From Chloroflexota bacterium (GTDB lineage: Bacteria > Chloroflexota > Dehalococcoidia > JACPPT01): a DNA stretch of 40,844 nt. The DNA lies in contig JACPPT010000017.1 of the NCBI GenBank assembly GCA_016190815.1, positions 1-40,844 of the forward strand. Reading direction: 5' to 3'. Shown piece after piece: positions 19,350 to 28,521 of this stretch. Numbering within the stretch: position 1 is the first letter of the stretch; every line of letters starts with the position of its first letter. The notes beneath the pieces were generated by a model, which was not told the DNA's origin, searched no databases, and worked only from the letters and a program-made list of their open reading frames with translations. The position numbers and the translations under genes are program-made.

Positions 19350-20417
19350 ATGTATAACAATCTGGCTAATGAAGCTAACTTCTGTACCACAACGGTGGTT
19401 GCACCATTGAAAAGAGCTCACGGTGGTGAAGTGCTTTTCATAGCTAGCTCAAGCTTTGAGAAACGCTGCACCCACGTAGCTCAAAATCTGACAAAGGATT
19501 ATGTTGCAGATGTAGCTCTGATATGTGATTTCCGAGGCGACTACGAACTTCAGCCCTCGCATCAGAGAAGCTTGGAGAACCTAAAAGCAAAGATGCAGTT
19601 TAATGTTAAGTCCATAAAGCTATGTAGTTTGAAGACTTACAATGCACAAGGGACTATACCAACACTAAGTAGCCAGCTTAGAGAGCTAGCAGATAATCAC
19701 AGGATAACACATATAGACTTCGATGTAACCACATTTACAAAGCAGTACATTCTGATAATGCTTAGGCTAATAGAAAAAGAATTCCCCAAGAGTTCGGTGC
19801 GAATTCTATATGCACCGGCAAGCCGGTATGGCATGCCCGGGACAAGAAAAGCATTAACTAAACATGTGCGAGATATAGTAGCAATTCCAGGGTTCGACAT
19901 GTTCAGAGACGGTAGCGATGCTCCTTTGAGTCTAGTTGTATTTCTTGGATTTGAAGAGGAACGTGTTCTGAATCTCCTAGACGCCCTAAGCCCTGTTGTA
20001 TGCATACCTGTCCTGCAACTAAGAAGGAACACACATTTTGGTTCTTTGGTGCCTTTCGAAAGCAACGGGAAGCTACTTAATCTAATCAGGACCAGGTACG
20101 GTGAAGGACCACGCTTTGTGGATGCCGAAAATCCAGTAAACAGCGCCAAATTTCTTCTCGAAACTTATCAGGAATACGTGAAGCGGAAGGGGACTGTTCT
20201 GCTAATAGCTCCTCACGGTTCCAAAATGCAAACTGTTGGCATATATCTGTTTAATCGAGCAGTGAACGACTCCAAGAATGTCGGGGTGGTTTATGCTCTT
20301 CCACAAATGTACCATAAGAGACAATACAGCGGGGAACCTATCGGGTACATTGCTGAGTTTACATGGCAATCTGAAAGTGCGAAAGTTGCTTCTACACCTA
20401 CTGTTGCCCTCGCGTAA
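19350..20417 (+). CDS. Uncharacterised Rossmann-like protein, possible CARF-like sensor
   Basis: VLFIASSSFEKRCTHVAQNL ... VALICDFRGDYE ... ITHIDFDVTTFTKQYILIML ... TVLLIAPHGSKMQTVGIYLFNRA; 14 nt after the preceding gene. Confidence 0.6.
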   Translation: MYNNLANEANFCTTTVVAPLKRAHGGEVLFIASSSFEKRCTHVAQNLTKDYVADVALICDFRGDYELQPSHQRSLENLKAKMQFNVKSIKLCSLKTYNAQGTIPTLSSQLRELADNHRITHIDFDVTTFTKQYILIMLRLIEKEFPKSSVRILYAPASRYGMPGTRKALTKHVRDIVAIPGFDMFRDGSDAPLSLVVFLGFEEERVLNLLDALSPVVCIPVLQLRRNTHFGSLVPFESNGKLLNLIRTRYGEGPRFVDAENPVNSAKFLLETYQEYVKRKGTVLLIAPHGSKMQTVGIYLFNRAVNDSKNVGVVYALPQMYHKRQYSGEPIGYIAEFTWQSESAKVASTPTVALA

Positions 20418-20498
20418 TGCATAATTATCTAGACACAACATGTGCTCTGGCGAAAAATATAAGAGGTTCCAATCCTAGCCTAACCTGAATGCTCGTTG

Positions 20499-20726
20499 TT
20501 ATCTTTGCCAAGAACCTGCGCCTTGTGCCTGCTCGCAAGCCCGGCACACGAAGCCTATGGCCGTGGACGTCTCATGCACCCAGAGCCTGCCGCAGTTCTG
20601 CACCTGGGATCGCGTGTCCCAGGCGAAGTGAAAGCCCCTGCCGCACAGATTGCAGGTAGAGACGTTCTCTTCATCTAAGACCTCGCCACAGACGTGGCAG
20701 CTTTGTGAAGACTCGCCTTCTTTCAC
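20499..20726 (-). CDS. Small zinc-ribbon protein
   Basis: Three CxxC pairs: CHVCGEVL, CNLCGRGFHF, CRACEQA; start overlaps the stop of the CCA-adding enzyme gene. Confidence 0.7.
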   Translation of the reverse strand: MKEGESSQSCHVCGEVLDEENVSTCNLCGRGFHFAWDTRSQVQNCGRLWVHETSTAIGFVCRACEQAQGAGSWQR

Positions 20727-22012
20727 CGGGTTTCGGCCCTCCCGTCCAGCGATGTTTCCCTATCTGAGAGCCATCTCCGAACAAAAGATTCCTCATCCCC
20801 GCGAGTCTTCACGAACCCGTCCAGCCTGGCCTTGTGCAGGGCGTGGAGGACAATGCCCATCTCAGGCCCCTGGGAGATGCCCATCCTTTTCAGGTCTTCA
20901 CCGTCAAGAAGCGATTTTACATAACGCAACTTTCGGAGATATAACTTCAGCTTTTCTCTAACCTCTCTGGGGTCACAGGCTACTTCACAGGCTCGGAGAG
21001 CAGGCAGGGAGTACGCCTTCAAGATTTCAAAGACGCTGCTTGGAAGAGTCGCGGCCTCCATGTCTTTCTGGCGCGCTTTAAGGGCAACGGTATCTCTCAT
21101 GGCCTGGACTGCCTTTCCAGGAAAGTTCAGGTGCTTGCTCAGAGCCTCGACCCCCCCGGGGCTGGCCCGAAAGACAAGCAGACATAGGTAAACCGACTCG
21201 ACACCTGCCACATAGAATCTCCGAGCGCTCTGGAATTTCTCCTTGAGCCACTCATCCCCCCTGAGAAAAGGGGCTATCTCTCCAAGCGCTCCCAGTTCAT
21301 ACGCCCGCATCAGGGCAAGCTCGGGCTGTTTCTCCCGTAAAATAAGCTCCAGCTCGTGCCTCAGTCTATCGCCGCTTATAGTCTTGAGGTAGCTTTTGTC
21401 CTTTCGAAGCAGCATCTCCGTTGACTCTTCCAGTCGAAACCCGAGGCGCTGTTCATAGCGAATAGCCCTCAGTATGCGGGTGGCGTCATCGATGAAACTC
21501 CTGTCGTGCAGAACCCTGACAATGCCCTTTTGCAGGTCCTCAAGCCCGTTGTGAGGGTCGAGGAGCTTGCCGAAATTAGAAGGGTTAATAAAGATAGCCA
21601 TGGCGTTGATGGAGAAATCGCGCCTCCCCAGGTCGCTTTCTATGGAGCCCGGGCCTACAACGGGGAGAGCGCCAGGCTGCGGGTAGCTCTCCGAGCGGGC
21701 CGTGGCGAGGTCTATGCTCCTGTCGCCGCTCCGAAGCTTTGCCGTTCCAAAGCGGCGATGGACGATGAGCTTGCCCTCAAGGTGCCGGGCGATTTCTTCC
21801 GCTATGGCAAGGGCGTCCACCTCCACTACCACGTCTATGTCTTTGGTGGGTCGTTCAAGAAGGAGGTCTCGCACCACACCTCCAACAATGTATGCCTGGC
21901 ACCCCCTTCTAGAGGCAGCTTCCCCAGCGGTTCTCAAAAGGCTTACCAGCTCCTGCGGGAGCCTGCTCTCGATAAGGGCACCGAAGTCAATGGGGTGTGA
22001 TAGTTTTCGCAT
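20723..22012 (-). CDS. CCA tRNA nucleotidyltransferase / poly(A) polymerase family
   Basis: AYIVGGVVRDLLLERPTKDIDVVVEVDALAIAEEIA ... GRRDFSINAMAIFINPSNFGKLLDPHNGLEDLQKGIVRVLHDRSFIDDATRILRAIRYEQRLGF. Confidence 0.92.
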   Translation of the reverse strand: MRKLSHPIDFGALIESRLPQELVSLLRTAGEAASRRGCQAYIVGGVVRDLLLERPTKDIDVVVEVDALAIAEEIARHLEGKLIVHRRFGTAKLRSGDRSIDLATARSESYPQPGALPVVGPGSIESDLGRRDFSINAMAIFINPSNFGKLLDPHNGLEDLQKGIVRVLHDRSFIDDATRILRAIRYEQRLGFRLEESTEMLLRKDKSYLKTISGDRLRHELELILREKQPELALMRAYELGALGEIAPFLRGDEWLKEKFQSARRFYVAGVESVYLCLLVFRASPGGVEALSKHLNFPGKAVQAMRDTVALKARQKDMEAATLPSSVFEILKAYSLPALRACEVACDPREVREKLKLYLRKLRYVKSLLDGEDLKRMGISQGPEMGIVLHALHKARLDGFVKTRGDEESFVRRWLSDRETSLDGRAETR

Positions 22013-22083
22013 CAATTCAACTTCCCTCAGAGGCTCAGCAATTATAGCACAGATGCTGTAATTGAATCGGTGATAGAATAAGG

Positions 22084-22842
22084 GTGATGACTCCTGAACG
22101 AAGTTATGCATCCCAAAAATATATGGCAGACCTGACTTCCCTCCAAAAGAGAATGGATTTTGTCTTTAAGAACAAAGACCTGCTCCGGCAGGCGTTGGTC
22201 CACAGCTCGTATCTAAATGAGAACCCAGACCTCGGACTTCCTTCCAATGAGGCGCTGGAGTTTCTGGGAGATGCCATTCTCGGCTTCGTGGTGGCATCCA
22301 GGCTATACCTTGATTGCCCTGGTTTTTCAGAGGGACAACTGACCACGGCACGGGCATCTGTGGTAGCAGGTAAGACTCTCGCAAAGGCGGCAGCCCGTCT
22401 TGAGCTGGGCAAGCACCTATACATGGGTCATGGCACAGAGGTGGCCGGCGGCAGGGATAGAGAGAGGATCCTTGCCGGTGCATTAGAAGCTCTCGCTGGA
22501 GCCGTCTTTCTGGACTCCGGGCTTGACGCTGCGGAGAGGTTCATCCTTGGAACTCTCGGAAAGGAGATTAAGCGGGCGGAAGCAAAGGACTACCAGAAGG
22601 ACTTCAAGTCCAGGCTCCAGGAGGAGGTACAGGGGAAATGGAGGGTAACGCCTGAGTATATAGGGGTTGAATCGGCTGGCGGAGAATATGCCTGGGAGTT
22701 CACCGTTGAAGTCCTGGCAAAGGATAGGGTGCTGGGGAGAGGCTCCGGCAAAACCAAGCGCGAGGCCGAGATGGAAGCTGCAAAAGCGGCCCTGGAGAAT
22801 CTTGAAGGCAGGTCTCCCGAAATCAGCGATTGGCCTCTGTAG
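22084..22842 (+). CDS. rnc: Ribonuclease III (start may be 22123)
   Basis: LVHSSYLNENPDLGLPSNEALEFLGDAILGFVVASRLY ... dsRBD GKTKREAEMEAAKAALENL. Confidence 0.95.
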   Translation: MMTPERSYASQKYMADLTSLQKRMDFVFKNKDLLRQALVHSSYLNENPDLGLPSNEALEFLGDAILGFVVASRLYLDCPGFSEGQLTTARASVVAGKTLAKAAARLELGKHLYMGHGTEVAGGRDRERILAGALEALAGAVFLDSGLDAAERFILGTLGKEIKRAEAKDYQKDFKSRLQEEVQGKWRVTPEYIGVESAGGEYAWEFTVEVLAKDRVLGRGSGKTKREAEMEAAKAALENLEGRSPEISDWPL

Positions 22843-22922
22843 GGCAGGTTTCCCAACCTGCCCACCCGCGACGGTCGGGTTAGGAAACCCGACCTACTAC
22901 AAATTCAATCGCTATTCTTGGG
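22841..22922. repeat. Composite REP/BIME-like element: palindrome A (22842-22863) plus palindrome B (22873-22894) plus conserved flank
   Basis: gggcaggt-ttccca-acctgccc and ggtcgggt-taggaa-acccgacc, then attcaatcgctattcttgg. A reverse-complement copy lies at 38748-38823. Confidence 0.9.
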
Positions 22923-22994
22923 AGGTCTGCGCTTTCCTTGACCATACCTGAAACGAATGATACTATAGCTGGGATTTGGTAAAGGAGGAAAAAC

Positions 22995-23948
22995 CTGTTC
23001 AGGTTATTGCGGCGGGCGGACAAAATACAAGAGGGGCTCAAACCCACAAGGGAGAGCTTCTTTGGAAAACTGGTTGGCCTTTTCCAGCGCTCAAAGATAG
23101 AGGAGGAGCTGTGGAATGAGATGGAAGAGCTCCTTATTGCCGCCGACGTGGGAGTGGGCACCACCCTTAATCTCATCGGTAGGATGAAGGAAAGGGTAAA
23201 AAGAGAGAACATATCAGACCCACAAGACGCAAAAAACATACTCAAAGGGGAAATAGTAAGAATACTAATGCTGGGGGACGCTTCTGGCCACCCGCTCAAG
23301 TCGAGCATAAACTTCTCCGATTCCGGCCCCACAGTCATTCTGGTTGTGGGCGTTAACGGTTCAGGTAAGACCACCAGCATAGCCAAGCTGGCCCATGCGC
23401 TAAAGGAGGACAGGAAAAAGGTCATCCTGGCCGCCGCCGATACTTTCAGGGCTGCTGCCATAGACCAGCTTAAGATATGGGCGGAACGTATCAGGACCGA
23501 GGTCATTTCTCACCAGCCAGGCGCTGACCCAGGTGCCGTGGTTTATGACGCCATTCAAGCCGCCAAGGGGCGAGGCACAGACGTCCTCATCATCGACACA
23601 GCAGGGCGTCTCCAAACCAAGTTCAACCTTATGGAGGAGTTGAAAAAGATTCAGAGGGTTGTGGCTCGCACCTACCCAGAGGCTCCCCACGAGGTTCTTC
23701 TTGTCCTAGACGCTACTACCGGGCAGAATGGCTTAAGCCAGGCTAAATACTTCACAGCGGCGGTGGGCGTTACCGGGATAATCCTGGCTAAGCTCGACGG
23801 CACAGCTAAAGGTGGTATAGTCATTGCCATCTGCGAGCAACTGAAGCTTCCTATCATCTTTGTCGGCACCGGCGAAAGAGTGGAAGATATGGCTCCCTTC
23901 AACGCTGAGGATTTTGTTGAAACCCTCTTTGCCGACAAAAACAATTAG
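22995..23948 (+). CDS. ftsY: Signal recognition particle receptor FtsY (proposed CTG start; ORF track starts at TTG 23007)
   Basis: VILVVGVNGSGKTTSIAKLAHALKEDRKKVILAAADTFRAAAIDQL ... IDTAGRLQTKFNLMEEL ... LAKLDGTAKGG; AAAGGAGG at 22981-22987 region. Confidence 0.93.
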   Translation: MFRLLRRADKIQEGLKPTRESFFGKLVGLFQRSKIEEELWNEMEELLIAADVGVGTTLNLIGRMKERVKRENISDPQDAKNILKGEIVRILMLGDASGHPLKSSINFSDSGPTVILVVGVNGSGKTTSIAKLAHALKEDRKKVILAAADTFRAAAIDQLKIWAERIRTEVISHQPGADPGAVVYDAIQAAKGRGTDVLIIDTAGRLQTKFNLMEELKKIQRVVARTYPEAPHEVLLVLDATTGQNGLSQAKYFTAAVGVTGIILAKLDGTAKGGIVIAICEQLKLPIIFVGTGERVEDMAPFNAEDFVETLFADKNN

Positions 23949-23982
23949 TATCTCCAGCTAACGATAGCTCGAAGGAGAATCG

Positions 23983-26349
23983 TTGGCCAACATCCTGCTC
24001 TGGTGGATAGGCGTCGAGGTGGTGGGCATTCTAGCCCTCCCCATAACTCTTGCCTTCCTCAAGAACCTGCCAGATAGGGGATATATTTTCTCCAAGCCCC
24101 TGGGCCTGCTCATCGTTTCATATCTGCTTTGGCTCGCAGGGACAGCCAGGGTCCTGCCCAATACGCGCCTCAGCATCCTCCTGTTGCTTGCCCTCCTTGC
24201 CATCGCATCGTCTTTCATATTGAGTCGGCAATGGAGAGAGTTCCTGGCCTTCCTGAAAAAGGAACGAGCCATGATAGTAGCCAGCGAAGTTCTTTTTACC
24301 CTTCTCTTTGTCCTCTGGGCAGTTCTAAGAGCTTATGACCCTCACATAGCCGCTACGGAAAAGCCCATGGACTTCGCCTTCCTGAACGCCATCTTGAGAA
24401 GCCAGTATTTTCCACCCCACGACCCCTGGCTCAGCGGCTACACCATAAACTACTATTACTTCGGCTACCTCGTCATGGCAACCCTGACCAAACTGACAGG
24501 GGTGACTTCCAGCATATCCTTTAATCTGGCCAATCCCCTTCTTCTGGCTCTCACGGCCACATGTGGGTTCAGCCTGGTTTGCAACCTGGTTCGGAAGCAC
24601 AAAGGCGAGGAGAAACTAAGAGAAGCGATTGGAGTCGGAATTGCAGGGGCTATCCTTATTGGGATTATGGGGAACCTGGAGGGCATCCTGGAGTTTGCCC
24701 ACGCTCGTGGGATCGGGAGCCCGGGGTTCTGGCAATGGATCGGCATACGGGGAATCGAAGGGCCTGCAACAGGCACATCCTGGTTTCCAAACTCCACCTG
24801 GTGGTGGTGGCGAGCTACACGTGTGATAAACACCATCTCAGGGAGCCAAGACCTGGACTACACAATAGAGGAGTTCCCGTTTTTCAGCTTCCTACTGGGG
24901 GACATGCACCCGCACGTCATGGCTCTTCCTTTTGTGTTGCTTTCGTTAGCTATAAGCCTGAACCTGTTCTTTTCACTCCAGAGCTTCAGCCTCGCCTCTC
25001 TAATAAGGAATCCCCTCCCTTTTCTTCTCATTTCTCTCTCTCTGGGTGCCCTGGGCTTCCTGAATAGCTGGGACTTCCCCACCTATGCCGCGATTTTCAT
25101 GGCCCTTCTGGTGATTCATGGGTTACTTATGCCCCGAATAAGCTTCTGGAAAGTGTTAAGGGAAAGGCTTGCCCTGGGGATTGTCCTTCTTTTGATAGCT
25201 ATTTTAATCTACATACCGTTTTATCTCTCCATTGAAGCGCCCAGGCAGGGCATCTTTCCGGTGCTGGGAGTTGGCACTCGCCCTATCCATTACGCCCTCT
25301 TCTGGGGGATTTTGCTCTTTATTGGCGCTTCTCTGATTTTACAGCAGGGCTGGCATGCACTGAAAACGCGCCCATTCTTACGGGCAGGGGTCTTTTGGGC
25401 GCTGGCCTTGCTGATGTTTCCTTTTGTCCTCTGGGCAACCGCGAAGCTCCTGATAGGGACGCTAGAGGAAGGCATATGGGGAGGACTCAGAGACATAAGC
25501 CAGAGGTTGGGACTTCTAATCCCATTAATTCTGTTAATATTTTTAGCCGGTTATGCCCTCATAAGAAGGCTTAAGGCCTATGCTGAAGGTTTGAGCACAG
25601 ATAACCGAAGCCTGTGCTTCGCATTGGCGCTCCTCTTCTTCGGCTTCCTCATAACCCTGGGGACAGAGCTTTTCTATATCGAGGACCTTTTCGGCACCAG
25701 GATGAACACAGTTTTCAAGTTCTATTATCAGACTTGGGTGATCATTGCCATAGCTTCGGCCTTCGGGCTATACTATCTGAGGTATGCATGGTATGAGCTT
25801 AATGGCTGGCGAAGAACGGCCGTCGGGCTATGGTGGGGGAGCGCCATCGTTCTTTTGGCAGGGTCGCTCCTGTATACCTTCTCGGCTACGTACAGCAAGG
25901 CTGAGGGATTCGGAGCAAGCCCGACCCTGGACGGGCTTGCTTTTGTCAAAAGAAGCAACGCGCCAGAATACGACGCAATAACCAGGCTCAACAATGAGGT
26001 GAAAGGGACGCCTGTCATACTGGAGTCCACGGGCGGAGAGTATAGTCCTTATGCTAGAGTTTCGTCTCGCACCGGCCTGCCCACGGTCCTGGGGTGGGCC
26101 GGCCATGAGCTTCAGTGGCGTGGAACAGAAAGAGCCTTCCGGGGAAGGGCTGAGGACATAGATTTGATGTACAGCAGCGAGGACGTGGAGCTAACCCAGG
26201 CACTTATGAGAAAGTACCAAGTCCGCTATGTCTTCATAGGGGACTTGGAAAGGTCCAGATACGGGGAAAAACCATTGGAGAAGTTCGCCGGCTTTATGGA
26301 CACCTTCTTCCAGAAGGACGGCGTTACAATCTACAGGTTAAGGGAATAG
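23983..26349 (+). CDS. YYY-type (DUF2298, Chlor_Arch_YYY) membrane protein
   Basis: Multi-TM; FPPHDPWLSGYTINYYYFGYLVMATLTKLTG; EEFPFFSFLLGDMHPHVMALPF; C-terminal VRYVFIGDLERSRY. TTG start. Confidence 0.88.
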   Translation: MANILLWWIGVEVVGILALPITLAFLKNLPDRGYIFSKPLGLLIVSYLLWLAGTARVLPNTRLSILLLLALLAIASSFILSRQWREFLAFLKKERAMIVASEVLFTLLFVLWAVLRAYDPHIAATEKPMDFAFLNAILRSQYFPPHDPWLSGYTINYYYFGYLVMATLTKLTGVTSSISFNLANPLLLALTATCGFSLVCNLVRKHKGEEKLREAIGVGIAGAILIGIMGNLEGILEFAHARGIGSPGFWQWIGIRGIEGPATGTSWFPNSTWWWWRATRVINTISGSQDLDYTIEEFPFFSFLLGDMHPHVMALPFVLLSLAISLNLFFSLQSFSLASLIRNPLPFLLISLSLGALGFLNSWDFPTYAAIFMALLVIHGLLMPRISFWKVLRERLALGIVLLLIAILIYIPFYLSIEAPRQGIFPVLGVGTRPIHYALFWGILLFIGASLILQQGWHALKTRPFLRAGVFWALALLMFPFVLWATAKLLIGTLEEGIWGGLRDISQRLGLLIPLILLIFLAGYALIRRLKAYAEGLSTDNRSLCFALALLFFGFLITLGTELFYIEDLFGTRMNTVFKFYYQTWVIIAIASAFGLYYLRYAWYELNGWRRTAVGLWWGSAIVLLAGSLLYTFSATYSKAEGFGASPTLDGLAFVKRSNAPEYDAITRLNNEVKGTPVILESTGGEYSPYARVSSRTGLPTVLGWAGHELQWRGTERAFRGRAEDIDLMYSSEDVELTQALMRKYQVRYVFIGDLERSRYGEKPLEKFAGFMDTFFQKDGVTIYRLRE

Positions 26350-26358
26350 CCCGAACTA

Positions 26359-28467
26359 TTGAACTTTTCAGGCGGGAGTAGGAAATTGGAAGAACAGGCT
26401 AAAAGGGCTGATGAGAAATCCGGCTTAGATGTTATTTCCCTGTCTGTTGGCAGGTTCACCCTCCACTGGGAGGAACTGCTATATCTACTCTTGGTTGTAA
26501 TAGCTGGCGTAATGAGGTTCTGGGACCTGGGCGCCAGGACCTTCTCTCACGATGAGAGCCTTCACGCCACCTACAGTTGGTATATATATGCCGGCCGAAG
26601 CTATGAACACAACCCAATGATGCACGGCCCATTCCAGTATTACGGCTCCGCTTTGGTATTCAAACTTTTTGGAGCTAGCGACTACACAGGGCGTGCACTA
26701 TATGCCCTCTTCGGGGCGATACTGGTGGGGATGCCATACTTCCTTCGCCAATACCTTGGACGAGGCGGCGCATTGACCGCCGCTGTTCTTCTGGCTTTTT
26801 CGCCCTCTTTGTTCTACTTCAGCCGCCTGGCGTGGATGGACATCTATATCCTTGTGTGGACACTGTCGCTGATAATCTGTATCTGGAGATACATGGATAC
26901 AAAGAAGCCCCTCTACCTTTTTCTCGGGGCACTCTTCCTGAGCCTGAGCTTTGCCACCAAGGAGGTAACATTCATCACCGTTCCAATACTGGGCATATTT
27001 TTATTCGTCCTCTCCATCAAAGAATGGCTTCTTATGGTGCGGCGCAAAATAGGCCCGTCCCAGATTTCGCCTGTCGGCTCATTCCTCCTTCTCCTCTTCA
27101 CCCTTTCCCTACCCCAGTATTCGGCTGGGGTGAGCATCTTCCAGCGCTGGATAGGGGTAACCCTGGCCAACCCAGCATCCCAATGGACCAAAGGCCCTGT
27201 GGGAATGCCTGTGGGCGAAGGCCTTTACATCGCTACAGCAATTATTGTTATTTTCCTCGTCATCTCCCTGGTCATAGGGTTCCTGTGGAACTGGCGTATG
27301 TGGCTGGCCTGCGCCGCCATTTTCTACGGCGTGTACGTCTTGCTTTTCACGTCGTTCTTCTCCAATCCCCTGGGGTTCTTCACTGGCATATGGCAGTCTC
27401 TGGGCTACTGGCTTGCCCAGCAGCCTGAAGCCAGGGGAGGCCAGCCATGGTTCTATTATTTTACGCTCCTTTCGGTTTACGAGTTCCTCCCGTTTTTCTT
27501 GGCCATTGCGGCCGCCATTTACTATTCCATAAAAAAGGGCGACGCCTTTTCATGGTTTCTCATCTACTGGAGCGGCATTTCTCTTATCCTCTACTCCTAC
27601 GCCGGCGAGAAGATGCCTTGGCTCATTGTGCATCTCGCCTTTCCACTTATTTTGCTGGGTGGCAAGTTTGTTGGGCAGATGTTTGAAGGAGTGAGGTGGA
27701 GGGAGCCAGTCATGCGAAGGGGCATCCTGTTCGGGCTATTTGCGCCCCTGATACTTCTGGTCCCCTGGGCTGTCCTCTCTGCCCCAGTTGAAACCTCACC
27801 TTCCACTGTTACTCTGGGTTACATAATTATAGCCATTATCCTGCTTGCCATTGCGGAGGCTTTGTTTCTCTTAAGGGAGGGCCTCGGGCGCAAGGCAAGC
27901 GCTGGCGTGCTGGGGGTGGCAGCCCTCGCTGTACTGTTCTTCTTCACAGCCAGGGCAGCATGGAACGCGGGCTACGAGTACAATGACCCGCTGGATATGT
28001 TCGTTTACTCTGGAGAGTCTATAGATGTGAAGGTGATAGCAGGAGACATAGAAAGACTCGCCTCTCTTACAGGAGAAGGGAAGAATTTGAAGATAACCGT
28101 TGACGGGAGCGACGGCTACGCCTGGCCGTGGGCTTGGTATTTGAGGGACTACAAATACGTAGGGTATCCGGGGCTGGAGCAAATGGACTCGCCTCCTGAC
28201 GGAGATGTCCTCCTTTTGAACATGAGAAACCAGGGGGTCGCCCAGCCATATTTAAGTAAGTACGGAGAGGGAAAGCCTTATCATATGAGACAGTGGTTCC
28301 CCGAGGTCTACGATAATCTAACAACGAGGCAGGTCCTTCAGGGAATTGGCCGAAGGGAGAGTTGGAGTAAGCTTCTGGACTACTTCCTGTATCGCAGGAT
28401 GGATACATCGATGTGGTCAAGCGAGGCCATAGCCTACTTCCCAAAGGATTTCAAACAGACGCCCTGA
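26359..28467 (+). CDS. Agl23-like flippase activity-associated / dolichyl-phosphomannose mannosyltransferase-like membrane protein
   Basis: WDLGARTFSHDESLHATYSWYIYAGRSYEHNPMMHGPFQYY; DIYILVWTLSL; YAGEKMPWLIVHLAFPLILLGG. Matches my recall of the family paired with YYY proteins. Confidence 0.85.
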   Translation: MNFSGGSRKLEEQAKRADEKSGLDVISLSVGRFTLHWEELLYLLLVVIAGVMRFWDLGARTFSHDESLHATYSWYIYAGRSYEHNPMMHGPFQYYGSALVFKLFGASDYTGRALYALFGAILVGMPYFLRQYLGRGGALTAAVLLAFSPSLFYFSRLAWMDIYILVWTLSLIICIWRYMDTKKPLYLFLGALFLSLSFATKEVTFITVPILGIFLFVLSIKEWLLMVRRKIGPSQISPVGSFLLLLFTLSLPQYSAGVSIFQRWIGVTLANPASQWTKGPVGMPVGEGLYIATAIIVIFLVISLVIGFLWNWRMWLACAAIFYGVYVLLFTSFFSNPLGFFTGIWQSLGYWLAQQPEARGGQPWFYYFTLLSVYEFLPFFLAIAAAIYYSIKKGDAFSWFLIYWSGISLILYSYAGEKMPWLIVHLAFPLILLGGKFVGQMFEGVRWREPVMRRGILFGLFAPLILLVPWAVLSAPVETSPSTVTLGYIIIAIILLAIAEALFLLREGLGRKASAGVLGVAALAVLFFFTARAAWNAGYEYNDPLDMFVYSGESIDVKVIAGDIERLASLTGEGKNLKITVDGSDGYAWPWAWYLRDYKYVGYPGLEQMDSPPDGDVLLLNMRNQGVAQPYLSKYGEGKPYHMRQWFPEVYDNLTTRQVLQGIGRRESWSKLLDYFLYRRMDTSMWSSEAIAYFPKDFKQTP

Positions 28468-28521
28468 GGAAGTAAAGTCTCACCATTGCCCAAAAAACCG
28501 AACTAAACTATAATGCCTTGA

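Noticed and set aside
16882-20498. CRISPR array or integrase associated with the defence-like island
   Set aside because: No regularly spaced direct repeats, cas genes or recombinase ORFs seen in or around the island.
20496-20961. Plus-strand ORFs 20496-20678 and 20650-20961
   Set aside because: Opposite the zinc-ribbon and CCA-transferase genes; no protein-like motifs.
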